The notes beneath the pieces were generated by a model, which was given only the letters and a program-made list of their open reading frames with translations, searched no databases and was not told where the DNA came from. The position numbers and the translations under genes are program-made. Positions 10,701-20,152 of a stretch of DNA of 64,000 nt are shown here, piece by piece (position 1 is the first letter of the stretch; each line of letters opens with the position of its first letter). This DNA comes from Fulvivirga marina (lineage in GTDB: Bacteria > Bacteroidota > Bacteroidia > Cytophagales > Cyclobacteriaceae): NCBI RefSeq assembly GCF_016775155.1, contig NZ_JAEUGD010000066.1:780833-844832 (forward strand). Reading direction: 5' to 3'.

Positions 10701-13700
10701 AATTTGCTTAAACGCCCTATCCACCAGTTCAACGTTCAACACTCCTCTGATCTCTTTAGCAGTGGATATATTGTAATTGGTTGATTCTGGAGACAGCTTG
10801 TTCAATACGTACATGCGTTCCTGCTGTGCAGACAATGGGTAATTTGTTTGCTGAGGTGCTTTTTTAATACCAGCTTGTCTCTCAGTCAGGGTTTCCAAAT
10901 GTGCAGCCAGCTCCTTTAGTGTTGGTGTTTTAAAGAGTTGGGCAAGTGGCACTTTGTGACCTGCTACCTTTTCTATCTCAGTTATCAGGAAGGTTGCTCT
11001 AAAGGAATCACCTCCTAAGTCAAAGTAATTGTCATTAATGCTTGCTTTATCGATCTTCAGGTTTCTGCACCAAACAGGCATTAAAACCTTTTCCATCTCT
11101 GTTGAAGGTTCTTCATATACATTACCTGTATTGATCACTTTACCTGGTTCTGGCAACAGGTTACGATTCAGCTTACCATTTGGCGTTAAAGGGATATCAT
11201 CAAGAAATATATAATAAGCAGGTAACATATACTCAGGAAGATTGGTGCTCAATTGCTTACGTATATCCTGCACCGGCATTTCGCTGCCTACCAGATAAGC
11301 GCAAAGGTATGGTTCTCCATCATCAGACTTCCGAACTACTACGGCAGCACTATCTATGCCCTCAATAGTTGAGAGTACTTGCGATATTTCTCCCAACTCT
11401 ATTCGGTTCCCTTTAATCTTCACCTGATCATCGATACGCCCGATAAATTCCAATTGGCTGTCTTTGTTTAGCCTTACCAGGTCACCAGTTTTATACAACC
11501 TCGAAGAGGTAACAGATTCGTTATAGATGAATTTCTCCTCAGTAAGCTCATTATTTACATATCCTCGAGCCAGTCCCATTCCTCCAATATGTAGTTGTCC
11601 GGGGACTCCAAAGGGTACAGGCTGTAGTGCCTCATTCAACACATGAAGCTCAATATTATCTATTGGCCTGCCTATAGGCACTGAAAGCTCCAATGGCTGA
11701 CCTGTACAGTCATAGTAAGACACATCTACCGTAGCCTCTGTGGGGCCATATAGATTGATCAATTGACATTTGTGATCCTTAAACAGGGCATTAAAAGCTT
11801 TTACATGCGAAGGAAGCAGTGCTTCTCCACTGCAGAAAATATACTTTAAGTGCAGCTCTGCTGCGAGACCTTCTTTTTCAACATGATTGAGGAACATCTC
11901 AAACATAGAGGGTACAAAGTGAACCACCGAGACCTGTTGTGATATCAGGTGCTCACAGACATCAGAAGGCGACTTCTCTTCATCTTGCACCATGAGTGAA
12001 AGGCTTGCGCCTCCAAAAGGCCACCAAAACAGCTCCCAAAGGGATACGTCAAACCCAATAGGGGTTTTTTGAACCAATTGATCAGTGCTGTTCAACGGGT
12101 AGTTTTTTTGCATCCAGTGCAACCTGTTCACTAAAGGAAGATGCTCCACCATAACACCCTTGGGTCTGCCCGTAGAACCTGATGTATAGATCATATAAGC
12201 CAGGTCAACACCATCTATTTTCTCATTGAGATCAGTCGTATCATACTGGCGATAGGTCTCCTCTTCAATTAAAACAGTTTCCACAGCCTTCAAAGCTTCA
12301 GGAAGGTCATCGGTCACCAACACTTTTTTGGCTTTCGAATCTTCCAGTATGTAAAGCATACGTTCAGCCGGTGTATTCACTGGTATGGGAAGGTAAACAG
12401 CTCCCATCTTCATGATTGCATAGATGCCGACCATCATCTCCAGAGATCTACCCATGTGAACCCCTACAATATCGCCTTTTCCAACTCCTTCACTTTTAAG
12501 CTTTCGTGCCAGTTGGTTTGCTTTATTATTAAGTTCTCCGTAAGTCAGGTTAGAGCCATTAAAGGATAGCGCAACCTGATCCGGTGATTGTCTCACCTGC
12601 TTTTCAAAAATTGTGATCACTGACTGCACATCTGGCAATGCTGTCTCCGTGGCGTTAAGTTTTCTGAATATCTCCAGATGAGTTTCAGGAGCCTTTAAGG
12701 CTAGTACTTCTTTATCATTAATAACGGATTCTAAAGAAGCTATAAACTGATCAAACATGGCCTGGATAGTATCTTCATCAAAAAGATCCTCAACATAATC
12801 CCAAACCAGCTCAAGTCCCCCGCTTAGCTCCGCTGCTGTACAGTCAATAAAAACCTGAGAAGTCTGAGACACTGCCATACCCGCATCACGCTGATCTCCC
12901 CAGAATCCCAGGATAGCGTCTTCTTCCGTAGCAACAATATCCCCACCAAACAGTGCACTGGTAAACACGTAAGGCATGATAGCGCTTGTACCCATTTTTC
13001 TATGCCTTCTCAGCTCTCTGATGAAATCAATTCCATCATAGAAACGATTATCCAATGACTCCAGCAGCTTGTTCCTAACACTTCCTACCTGATTGCCGAA
13101 TTGCTCATTGGGATCAATGTTTAAACCCAATATTACCAGTGTAGTGAAATCGCCAACCACACGATCTATATCTTCATGGAAAGGGTAGCGATTAAACAAT
13201 GTCAGGTTAATCGCCAGATCGGGAGAGTTACTCCAGAATGAAAGGACTCTGGCATATGCAGTACATAACAATACCGATGGTGTACTATGGTAGGCCTTAG
13301 AAACGGCTTTTAGCTTATCCCACTCGGCACTGGTAAAGAGTTTCCTCTTTCTGTTAAACCTCGGTCGTGCTATCTCTGAAGGGTTGCATTTATAGGGCAA
13401 CTCAGGTGCAGTTGGAAAATCATCCAATTGATCCAACCAATATTTTTTAGACTTTACGAATTTCTCTCCTGAGCGTAGCTCATGGAAATTGTTCATATAA
13501 TCCCTGTAAGTATAGCTTAATTTCGGAAGCTCCACTGAAGGGTCTTTCAGTAACATGCCCCACTCTTTCACAAAGATCATGATGCTGGCAGCATCGCAGA
13601 TCAGGTGATCAAAACAGAAGAAAAGGTAGTTTCTTTCATCTGAAAGCTTGAACACAGAAATTTCAAATAGCGGCCAAACGGTTTCATCAAACAACCGGTT

Positions 13701-16700
13701 ACCCAGCCTTTGGCGTTCAGCTTCTATGTGTTTAGTCTGTTCTTCATCATTAAAAGACCTTAGATCTTTCACTTGTATATCGTAGTGATCTGTGTTATGG
13801 AATTTCTGTGTTCCATCCGGAAGCATGACTACTTTCAGCATCGCATGCCTGTTTAATATGCGGTTGAAGGTGTCATTTAACAGCTTTACATCTACACTCA
13901 ATTCACTTTCCTGATAGACGTTGGTGGAAATACCCCCCATTTCAAAGTGGTCACTCCGTCCCATCAGATAGGCCATCTGTATGGGTGAAATAGGAAATGG
14001 ATCGTAAAAACCGTCTGTTGCCTCCACGTCAATTGCTTCTGGCTTTTCTGCCTCTATAGGCACACCTCCTCCTAACAATTCAGCAATTTTTCTCGCTGTT
14101 CTCAGTTCAAAAAACGTGGTAACCGGAACATCGTAACCAAACTTTTGCTGCATCAGGGATATTGACGAAATTGCTTTTATGGAGTCTCCTCCCAACTCAA
14201 AGAAGTCGTCTTCTACTCCGATACCAGACATACCAAAGGTAGTCTCAAAAGTAGCTATCACATTAGCTTCTACATCACTGGATGGTGCTACATAGGCCGT
14301 GTCAATTTCCGGACGCTGCCCTGAGTTAAGCAAACTATCTTCCCGTGTTTCAGTAACATCCGAAAAATTAAGTTCATCGATAAACTGACGGACCTCGGCA
14401 AGATCGTAAGCTGAAATAGCTACCCTTGGTTCATCATTGGATAAAATTGTGAACAGGGCATGTAAACCTTCTGCTGGTTTAACTGAAAGTAGCTCTTCAA
14501 AGCCTATTTCCTGTCCTTTTATAGAGAATTGGTGGTTTTTAGAAGCCTCTGCAGCTATTCCCGTTCCCTTCCAGTCGTTCCAGTTTACGGTATAAGCATT
14601 AATGTTTTTAGATCGCAATGAATGAACATAGGCATCTAAAAACTCATGACCTGCATTATAAGCTACCTGACCAAACTTCAGGCGTGAGAATATATTACCT
14701 GTGGATGAAAAGTATAAAGCAAAATCCGGGTTTTCACCTTCGATCAGTCGTTCCAGCATCAGTGCACCCAGCACTTTAGGGTCCAGGTATTGAGCTGAAT
14801 CTATCGCATTTCTACCCTGAATTATTCCTCCATTGTCAATGCTTCCAGCAATATGGAACAAACCGTTCAACGCTCCAAACAACTGTTGCGCTTCTGCATA
14901 AGCCTGTTTCAGCAACTCCTGATCGCAGACATCGGCTTGCTTTATTAACAGCCTGGCACCATTCATCTCGGCCTCCTGCAGTTGTCTGATCTTTTGTTTT
15001 ATTTCCTCGCAGGTATCTCCTGAGTCGAGAAGTTCATCCCACTGTTCGCTTTTAGGAAAATCCTTTTTATCGATCAATAAGAAATTAGCCGGAGCCATCT
15101 GAGAAAATGCTTCAACAATTTGCAGAGACATTCCTCCCAGTCCGCCAGTTAGCAGATAAAAACCCTGACTCTTTACTGACATCTGGTTCCCCGTATCTTT
15201 GAGTGCTACAGGAACATATTTCTGAGCGTAGATGTGATCATTTCTATAACTCAATCCCTCTTGGCCTTTGACAAAAGATGTGTTGAGACTCGTCTGCAAT
15301 AGTCCAGTCTTTTCCTGTTCATTAGTCCCACAGAGGTCTTCCCCTGCAAAGTCGATAACCTGTACATTAATATTAGGGTACTCAACAGGTATCACCCTCG
15401 CAGGACCAAGTATAATAGCTTTTTCAGGCTGTACCTTCTGTCCTTCCAATACCGGGTACATATCTGTAGTAATCACTCTGATCAACAGCTTTCCGGAAAA
15501 ATGCTTAGACCATGCCTGCGAAAAATTCAACAATGAATTGTAACCTATATATAAATCTTTACCGGCATCTGGTGCATAGGAACTCCAGTAGTGATGTACT
15601 GTATCAATATCAATACCTTGTTCTTTAACATATTGTACCAGGTGATCAAAATGCTCTGGTTGATCAGGGTTTATAGTAAAGGTATTGTTGTTATGAGCAA
15701 AGCTATCTCCCTTTTTCACCCATACAACTTGTTTTACATTTGAATATATGGCCTTTTCAATGGCTTCTGAATATACATCTTCATCTACAAAAACTATAGC
15801 GGCAGGCACTTCAATATTTTGCTGAACGTCTGTCTTTGTCTGTTTCCAAACGGGCTTATAGAACCACTCGTCAAGGCCATTCTTTTTAAAGCGCTGTACA
15901 TCTTTATTCAGTCGGTAAGTTTTATCAATTCGTTCCTGAATATCAGCAGTGGACAGTATTACCTGATTATGTTCGCTATCTGAAATTATGCGTTCAAAAG
16001 CATCCAGTATTTCATTATGATCTATAGCTAACGGCTGGTCTGCCTGCTTATCTTCAAATCCCAAAAGGTGATCCCAATTGATAGACAGCCACCTTCCTTT
16101 AACCTTATCTTTTACCCAATAACTGAAGGCATCCATAAAGTTATTACCTGCCGCATAGGCTGAGAAAGGTCCCATGAGTGAGGTTAGGGATGAGCTAAAG
16201 ATGCAAAAATCCAGTTCGTGCTCCTTAAAGACCTCGTACAGGTTGATAGTTCCTTTGATCTTGATATCAAACTGTACCTGAAGAGATGAAGCAGGTACTT
16301 CATTAATGATCAAGCCCATAGAATCTCCGGTCATCGTACCTGCTACGTTGATAACTCCGTTGATCTGTCCTACTTCCTTTTCGATCATTTTTACAACTTC
16401 TTCTAAAGAAGATTGCTCCGTGATATCAGCAGAGTAGGTATGTATTCTCCCTCCTTTATCTTCAATCTCTCTGATCTGTTGAATTTTTGAGGCCAGGCCG
16501 GGTGCGATTTCTTCTACTTTATCCCAATCAGCCCTTGACGGATATTGCGTTCTGCTCACTAATACAATATCGGCCTGATTTTGCTCTGAAAGATATTTTG
16601 CATACAAATAGCCTATATTGCTTCTGTTACAAAGACCTCCCAGGATCACTATCACCTTCTTTTCCTCAAAAAGTTGGTCCAGTGCTTTCTTTCGTTTAAC

Positions 16701-19700
16701 CACTGGCTGCTTTCTGTACTGCAATCTCCATTTTCCAGTGCCCCTGAAACCAAGAGTAAGGTCTTTAGGTTGCGATGTTTTTAGTTCTTCGAGTAAAACA
16801 TCCGTGCCAATCGCCTCTTCATTATCGACATCAATATTAATGCATTTTATGGCATCGAATTCGATCGGAATTACTCTACTAGCTCCATATATAGAAGCAG
16901 CTATGGGGTTTAGTGGTTCTGCTCCACTAATCTGATGTACATTTTGGGTCAGTGTATAGATTACAACCTTTTGCTCTTTACCTGCATGTCGGTAGAAGGA
17001 TTTTGCAAAAGAGGTCAGGCACTGGAATCCTGCTGTTATATGAGAGTCAACCGAAGCTGTTTCTACACCACTAGTACTGATACTCCAAAGGTGAACAACT
17101 TTCTCGGGTATAGAGTTATCCGCTTTCAGTTCCTTCAATAGAAAATCATACTGTTTTTCTATCGCAGGGTTGACCTGATAGTGATTTCTCCCTACTCGTT
17201 CAAATTTTCTACCTTCGGTAACTTTTATAACCTGTTGATTTTGTACTTCGAGAGAACTAATCAGTTTTTCAGCGTGGGCAGACCCATCACTAAATACCAG
17301 CCAGCTGTATATTCCGTCAAACGCCTGTTTGCCTGAGGTATAAACTTTCTCCCATGTCGGTAGGTAAAACCACTCGTCTGCATTTATATTTTTTGAGAGC
17401 CCTATGGCAGTAACTGGTACAGGAGCCAACTCAGGTGTTTTCTTTTGATGATCCTTAAACCAATATCTTTTTCTATCAAAGGCATACCCTGGCATAGATA
17501 TGCGTTGCTTCTCTCCCTTTTTATGTAGTGGGCTCCAGTTAATTTCGAGCCCTTGTAACCATAGACGTTGCAGCTTATTCAGTAAGAATCTATGGTCAGT
17601 GACAGCCATAGCTTCCGGTCTGATGAGGTTTGTAGCATAATGTCCCTTATCTAAATCCAGGTAGCGTTGAATGGTTGATGTCAGGTCAGCTCCCGGACCT
17701 ACCTCTATCATAACAGCATTTGGGAGTTCCAAAGCTTTACTCAAACTATCGGAGAACCTTACTTTTTCACATAACTGCTTCTCCCAATAAGTTGTATTAG
17801 TAATTTCCTGTCCTGCCCAATCTCCTGTATTATTGGAGATCAAAGGAATCTCTGTCGGCTGAATTGAAATGCTTTCAAGAACACCTCGAAGTTCAGGAAG
17901 CAATGGCGACATCATAGAGCTATGAAGAGCAAATTGCCCCGGAAGCATTAATGAAAGTATCCTGTCTTCTTTTAGTTTGGCTTCCAGCCTGGCAATCTCC
18001 CCCTTAGGTCCTGAAAGTACACATGAGTCGCCATTGTCGATGGCTACTTCTATTTGTGGCATCAGGTACTCCTCAATTTTCTCTGTACTTAAAGGAACAC
18101 TAAGCATACCGCCCGGCATACTTTTCTCCACCAGTTTTCCTCTGGCTACGACAAGGCGTGTTGCCTCTTCAAATGAAATACTGCCGCCTATGGAGGCAGC
18201 TACCAGTTCACCGAAACTATAGCCAAGAAGCGCATCAGGCTCTACACCAAACGCAACCAATAGTTTGGCCAGTGCCCGCTCAAATACAAAAGTAGCGACC
18301 TGAGCAATTTCAAAGGTGTTGATTTTCTCTTTGGCCTCTGGCTCATTTCCTTTTTGAGGGTAAACAATTGACTTTAGGTCTACATCCAGGTATTTATTCA
18401 CCTGAGCAAAGCCTTCATCCATCGCTTGCCTGAAAATATCATATTTAAGGTAAAGGTCCAGTCCCATATTGACATACTGGCCTCCCAACCCTTGAAAGAC
18501 AAATACAATAGACCTTGACACATTGCCTTTTGCTCTTACAATTTTTTTCTCCGTCAATTCTGGAGCTAATGCATTGAAAAGCTCATCCAGGTCTTTACTC
18601 ACCACAGCACGCCTGTACTCATATGACCCGCGCCCAATCTGAGTAGTGTATGCCAAATCTGAAAGGGAGAGGCTTCCATTTCTTTCTTTGACAAACTGAC
18701 GAAGCTGATCGGTTTGTTTTATTAATGACTGCTCCGACTTGGCTGATAATAGAACCACGGACTCTTCCTCATCCTTATACTCCGGTTTTTGACTATCATA
18801 TTCTTCCAATATAATGTGAGCATTGGTACCACCAATTCCAAACGAGCTTACTGCCGCTCGTCTTGGTCCTGTGCCTGCTTCCCAGACAGTAAGTTTATCA
18901 TTTACCCGGAAAGGGCTATTTTCAAAGTCTATCTTTTCGTTTGGCTCACTAAAATTAATGCTGGGTGGTATCTCTCTGTTTTTCAAAGACAACACAGTTT
19001 TTATAAAACCGGCTACTCCGGCAGCAGCATCCAGATGTCCTGCATTAGATTTAATAGAACCTATACCACAATATTTCTCTCCATTAAAGTGATAAGCCTT
19101 CTTCAAACTTTCTACCTCTACAGGGTCTCCAAGCTGAGTACCTGAGCCATGGGTCTCGATATAATTAATGGTAGTTGGGTCTACTTCTGAAATAGCCAAA
19201 GCACTTTGAATTACAGCAGACTGACCTTCTACACTAGGTGCAGAATAACCCGCCTTGGCATTACCGTCATTATTAATGGCAGATCCTTTAATGACCGCCA
19301 TGATCTGGTCTCCGTCGCTAATGGCATCATCAAGACGCTTCAGTACAACCACACCTACCCCATCGCTTCCCATGAAACCAGTACCATTTTGATCAAAGGG
19401 CCTGCAATGTCCATCAGGGGAAATAATCATCCCTTCCTGGGCAAGCATACCGTATTTACGGGGCAGTTCTAAAGATGGAAATAAAGTACTAACACCTCCG
19501 GCCAGTGCCATATCACATTCACCAGCTAATAATGACTGAACGGCCATGTGTATGGCTACAAGAGAGGTAGAGCAGGCAGTCTGCACGGTCATTGCAGGAC
19601 CTTTCAGGTCAAGTTTATATGCTACCCGGGTGGCCAGGTACTCACGGGCGTTAAGACCTGATATTTCAAATATTTCAGAAAAATTTTTGAACTCAGGCAG

Positions 19701-20108
19701 AAAGTTAGCAACCCAGAAAGGGTTAAATCCAGCTCCTGCAAATAGCCCGGTAACCGGTTTATTGGCACCTCCATACCCGGCATCTTCGAGTGCATGGTAT
19801 ACGCATTCATGAAATAATCTCAATTGCGGATCCATGAAGTTTGCCTCTCTGTCGGTATAGTCAAAAAACGAGGCATCAAACAGCTCTACATCTTCTAATA
19901 CACCTTTCGCCTTCACATATTTAGGATCGTTGATCAAATCCTCACTTATGCCATTGGCTCTGAGTTCTTCATCTGAAAAGAAGCTAATCAGCTCCTTACC
20001 CTCACGGAGGTTGGTCCACAGTTCATTCAGATCTTTTGAGCCAGGAAAACGACCTGACATACCCACTACTGCTATTTCTAAACCTGTATAGTTCTCTTTA
20101 TTATCCAT
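7704..20108 (-). CDS. Hybrid PKS-NRPS, KS-AT-KR-KR-ACP-Cy-A(Ser)-PCP-C-A(Ser)-PCP, 4134 aa
   Basis: Domains by approximate residue: KS 8-435 (TACSTS, Cys179; IETHGSGT; KSNAGHLD); AT 535-880 with GYSFGE (Ser631) and FALHSSMM; first KR 1145-1410 with SSSLTSLMGPFSAY; second KR 1645-1930 with LLTGGLGGM and SSTGNIFSRLKFGQVAY; ACP near 1972 (FFELGGDSIK); Cy domain 2030-2480 with FPISPIQMAYLMGR and the DxxxxD motif DHLICD near 2166; A domain 2520-2990 (pocket D-V-W-H-F-S-L-V-D-K, Ser); PCP near 3030; C domain from about 3090 with HHIITDL; A domain to about 4030 (same Ser code); PCP near 4075. It should extend the Asn starter by one ketide, then add a Ser that the Cy domain can close to an oxazoline, then another Ser. 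No oxidase domain is visible. The tandem KRs, altered AT motif and altered C motif are unusual. It starts 44 bases after the upstream NRPS stop. Confidence 0.95.
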   Translation of the reverse strand: MDNKENYTGLEIAVVGMSGRFPGSKDLNELWTNLREGKELISFFSDEELRANGISEDLINDPKYVKAKGVLEDVELFDASFFDYTDREANFMDPQLRLFHECVYHALEDAGYGGANKPVTGLFAGAGFNPFWVANFLPEFKNFSEIFEISGLNAREYLATRVAYKLDLKGPAMTVQTACSTSLVAIHMAVQSLLAGECDMALAGGVSTLFPSLELPRKYGMLAQEGMIISPDGHCRPFDQNGTGFMGSDGVGVVVLKRLDDAISDGDQIMAVIKGSAINNDGNAKAGYSAPSVEGQSAVIQSALAISEVDPTTINYIETHGSGTQLGDPVEVESLKKAYHFNGEKYCGIGSIKSNAGHLDAAAGVAGFIKTVLSLKNREIPPSINFSEPNEKIDFENSPFRVNDKLTVWEAGTGPRRAAVSSFGIGGTNAHIILEEYDSQKPEYKDEEESVVLLSAKSEQSLIKQTDQLRQFVKERNGSLSLSDLAYTTQIGRGSYEYRRAVVSKDLDELFNALAPELTEKKIVRAKGNVSRSIVFVFQGLGGQYVNMGLDLYLKYDIFRQAMDEGFAQVNKYLDVDLKSIVYPQKGNEPEAKEKINTFEIAQVATFVFERALAKLLVAFGVEPDALLGYSFGELVAASIGGSISFEEATRLVVARGKLVEKSMPGGMLSVPLSTEKIEEYLMPQIEVAIDNGDSCVLSGPKGEIARLEAKLKEDRILSLMLPGQFALHSSMMSPLLPELRGVLESISIQPTEIPLISNNTGDWAGQEITNTTYWEKQLCEKVRFSDSLSKALELPNAVMIEVGPGADLTSTIQRYLDLDKGHYATNLIRPEAMAVTDHRFLLNKLQRLWLQGLEINWSPLHKKGEKQRISMPGYAFDRKRYWFKDHQKKTPELAPVPVTAIGLSKNINADEWFYLPTWEKVYTSGKQAFDGIYSWLVFSDGSAHAEKLISSLEVQNQQVIKVTEGRKFERVGRNHYQVNPAIEKQYDFLLKELKADNSIPEKVVHLWSISTSGVETASVDSHITAGFQCLTSFAKSFYRHAGKEQKVVIYTLTQNVHQISGAEPLNPIAASIYGASRVIPIEFDAIKCINIDVDNEEAIGTDVLLEELKTSQPKDLTLGFRGTGKWRLQYRKQPVVKRKKALDQLFEEKKVIVILGGLCNRSNIGYLYAKYLSEQNQADIVLVSRTQYPSRADWDKVEEIAPGLASKIQQIREIEDKGGRIHTYSADITEQSSLEEVVKMIEKEVGQINGVINVAGTMTGDSMGLIINEVPASSLQVQFDIKIKGTINLYEVFKEHELDFCIFSSSLTSLMGPFSAYAAGNNFMDAFSYWVKDKVKGRWLSINWDHLLGFEDKQADQPLAIDHNEILDAFERIISDSEHNQVILSTADIQERIDKTYRLNKDVQRFKKNGLDEWFYKPVWKQTKTDVQQNIEVPAAIVFVDEDVYSEAIEKAIYSNVKQVVWVKKGDSFAHNNNTFTINPDQPEHFDHLVQYVKEQGIDIDTVHHYWSSYAPDAGKDLYIGYNSLLNFSQAWSKHFSGKLLIRVITTDMYPVLEGQKVQPEKAIILGPARVIPVEYPNINVQVIDFAGEDLCGTNEQEKTGLLQTSLNTSFVKGQEGLSYRNDHIYAQKYVPVALKDTGNQMSVKSQGFYLLTGGLGGMSLQIVEAFSQMAPANFLLIDKKDFPKSEQWDELLDSGDTCEEIKQKIRQLQEAEMNGARLLIKQADVCDQELLKQAYAEAQQLFGALNGLFHIAGSIDNGGIIQGRNAIDSAQYLDPKVLGALMLERLIEGENPDFALYFSSTGNIFSRLKFGQVAYNAGHEFLDAYVHSLRSKNINAYTVNWNDWKGTGIAAEASKNHQFSIKGQEIGFEELLSVKPAEGLHALFTILSNDEPRVAISAYDLAEVRQFIDELNFSDVTETREDSLLNSGQRPEIDTAYVAPSSDVEANVIATFETTFGMSGIGVEDDFFELGGDSIKAISSISLMQQKFGYDVPVTTFFELRTARKIAELLGGGVPIEAEKPEAIDVEATDGFYDPFPISPIQMAYLMGRSDHFEMGGISTNVYQESELSVDVKLLNDTFNRILNRHAMLKVVMLPDGTQKFHNTDHYDIQVKDLRSFNDEEQTKHIEAERQRLGNRLFDETVWPLFEISVFKLSDERNYLFFCFDHLICDAASIMIFVKEWGMLLKDPSVELPKLSYTYRDYMNNFHELRSGEKFVKSKKYWLDQLDDFPTAPELPYKCNPSEIARPRFNRKRKLFTSAEWDKLKAVSKAYHSTPSVLLCTAYARVLSFWSNSPDLAINLTLFNRYPFHEDIDRVVGDFTTLVILGLNIDPNEQFGNQVGSVRNKLLESLDNRFYDGIDFIRELRRHRKMGTSAIMPYVFTSALFGGDIVATEEDAILGFWGDQRDAGMAVSQTSQVFIDCTAAELSGGLELVWDYVEDLFDEDTIQAMFDQFIASLESVINDKEVLALKAPETHLEIFRKLNATETALPDVQSVITIFEKQVRQSPDQVALSFNGSNLTYGELNNKANQLARKLKSEGVGKGDIVGVHMGRSLEMMVGIYAIMKMGAVYLPIPVNTPAERMLYILEDSKAKKVLVTDDLPEALKAVETVLIEEETYRQYDTTDLNEKIDGVDLAYMIYTSGSTGRPKGVMVEHLPLVNRLHWMQKNYPLNSTDQLVQKTPIGFDVSLWELFWWPFGGASLSLMVQDEEKSPSDVCEHLISQQVSVVHFVPSMFEMFLNHVEKEGLAAELHLKYIFCSGEALLPSHVKAFNALFKDHKCQLINLYGPTEATVDVSYYDCTGQPLELSVPIGRPIDNIELHVLNEALQPVPFGVPGQLHIGGMGLARGYVNNELTEEKFIYNESVTSSRLYKTGDLVRLNKDSQLEFIGRIDDQVKIKGNRIELGEISQVLSTIEGIDSAAVVVRKSDDGEPYLCAYLVGSEMPVQDIRKQLSTNLPEYMLPAYYIFLDDIPLTPNGKLNRNLLPEPGKVINTGNVYEEPSTEMEKVLMPVWCRNLKIDKASINDNYFDLGGDSFRATFLITEIEKVAGHKVPLAQLFKTPTLKELAAHLETLTERQAGIKKAPQQTNYPLSAQQERMYVLNKLSPESTNYNISTAKEIRGVLNVELVDRAFKQIIDKHEILRTTFHEENGSYYQRIEEQTKFVIEAVKCGQESVDEKINEFIKPYNLSEGPLMRVAVISVDEDRHYLVLDMHHIITDLMSLGLLINQFISAYQGDEIAFSEFQYKDYAFWQTNEPAKEESMQYWMEQFEGEIPTLNLPLDYSRPSAPTYEGSRYTGNMDESLVKALETLSRKHEATLQMTLMASFLIFLHKVSGQKDLIVGSPVLDSRPAELSESMGIFVNTVVLRSEVDVKSTFAEFLQHIKERILKNYEHLDVQFEDLVDALDIPRDITRNPLFDVLFDFQNTDTKSVDLPGLKVSDYQISRNNANFDLSLVFIKNDNQLELTIDYKSQLFSEQTIQSYFSCIEHIIRQVVAHDETSVSEVSILTDKEKSRVAEQFNQTAAGIPDELILDPFKLSVKQYPDNQAVHYLNESLTYAELDTLSDKIAAYLQHEFDVKKGDFVGYLANKNLWTIPLIYGIIKAGAVYVPMSLDNPLERSRRIVGEARLKMLVSDHPEADQLVDMVSVLDLTTIADHVTDYEGIFEPVALSGTDLAYVIFTSGSTGTPKGVMIDHKALYNRIFWMQKAYSIDSNDTLIQKTPLAFDVSVWELFWWSFTGAALVVLPLGDEKQPEKILNTIEEYGITTIHFVPSMLQAFLNTIKSISEQNRLKSIRQIFVSGEALSVNHVELFKQTVYNKHAACRLINLYGPTEATVDVTHFECPLDTPLSNIPIGKPIDNIKCYIINEVEQLNPVGVPGELCLAGVGLAQGYLNNKELTEAAFINLDAVGERVYKTGDLAKWLPDGNIEYLGRIDHQVKLRGYRIELGEIEAQLSTKPEIEQCVVTSQGVGEQQTLSAYYKSTRELTEKELVEFLMTKIPAYMLPQHYIALSEIPLTSNGKVDRKALPAPDIRDWSYVKPESDIEEKLCELWGEILVVDPAEISTDRSFFALGGNSLRALTLISKINKEFEIEIPFLELFNHQTVQALAAFIELSKWADINDQENNDKKTEMVI

Positions 20109-20152
20109 TTAATGTTCTGAATTCGATAGGTAAGAATTAATTGCTCCTTCTG

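Noticed and set aside
18789-19145. 118-codon plus-strand frame
   Set aside because: It lies opposite the conserved KS domain of the hybrid enzyme; the composition looks like an antisense shadow and no motif is present.
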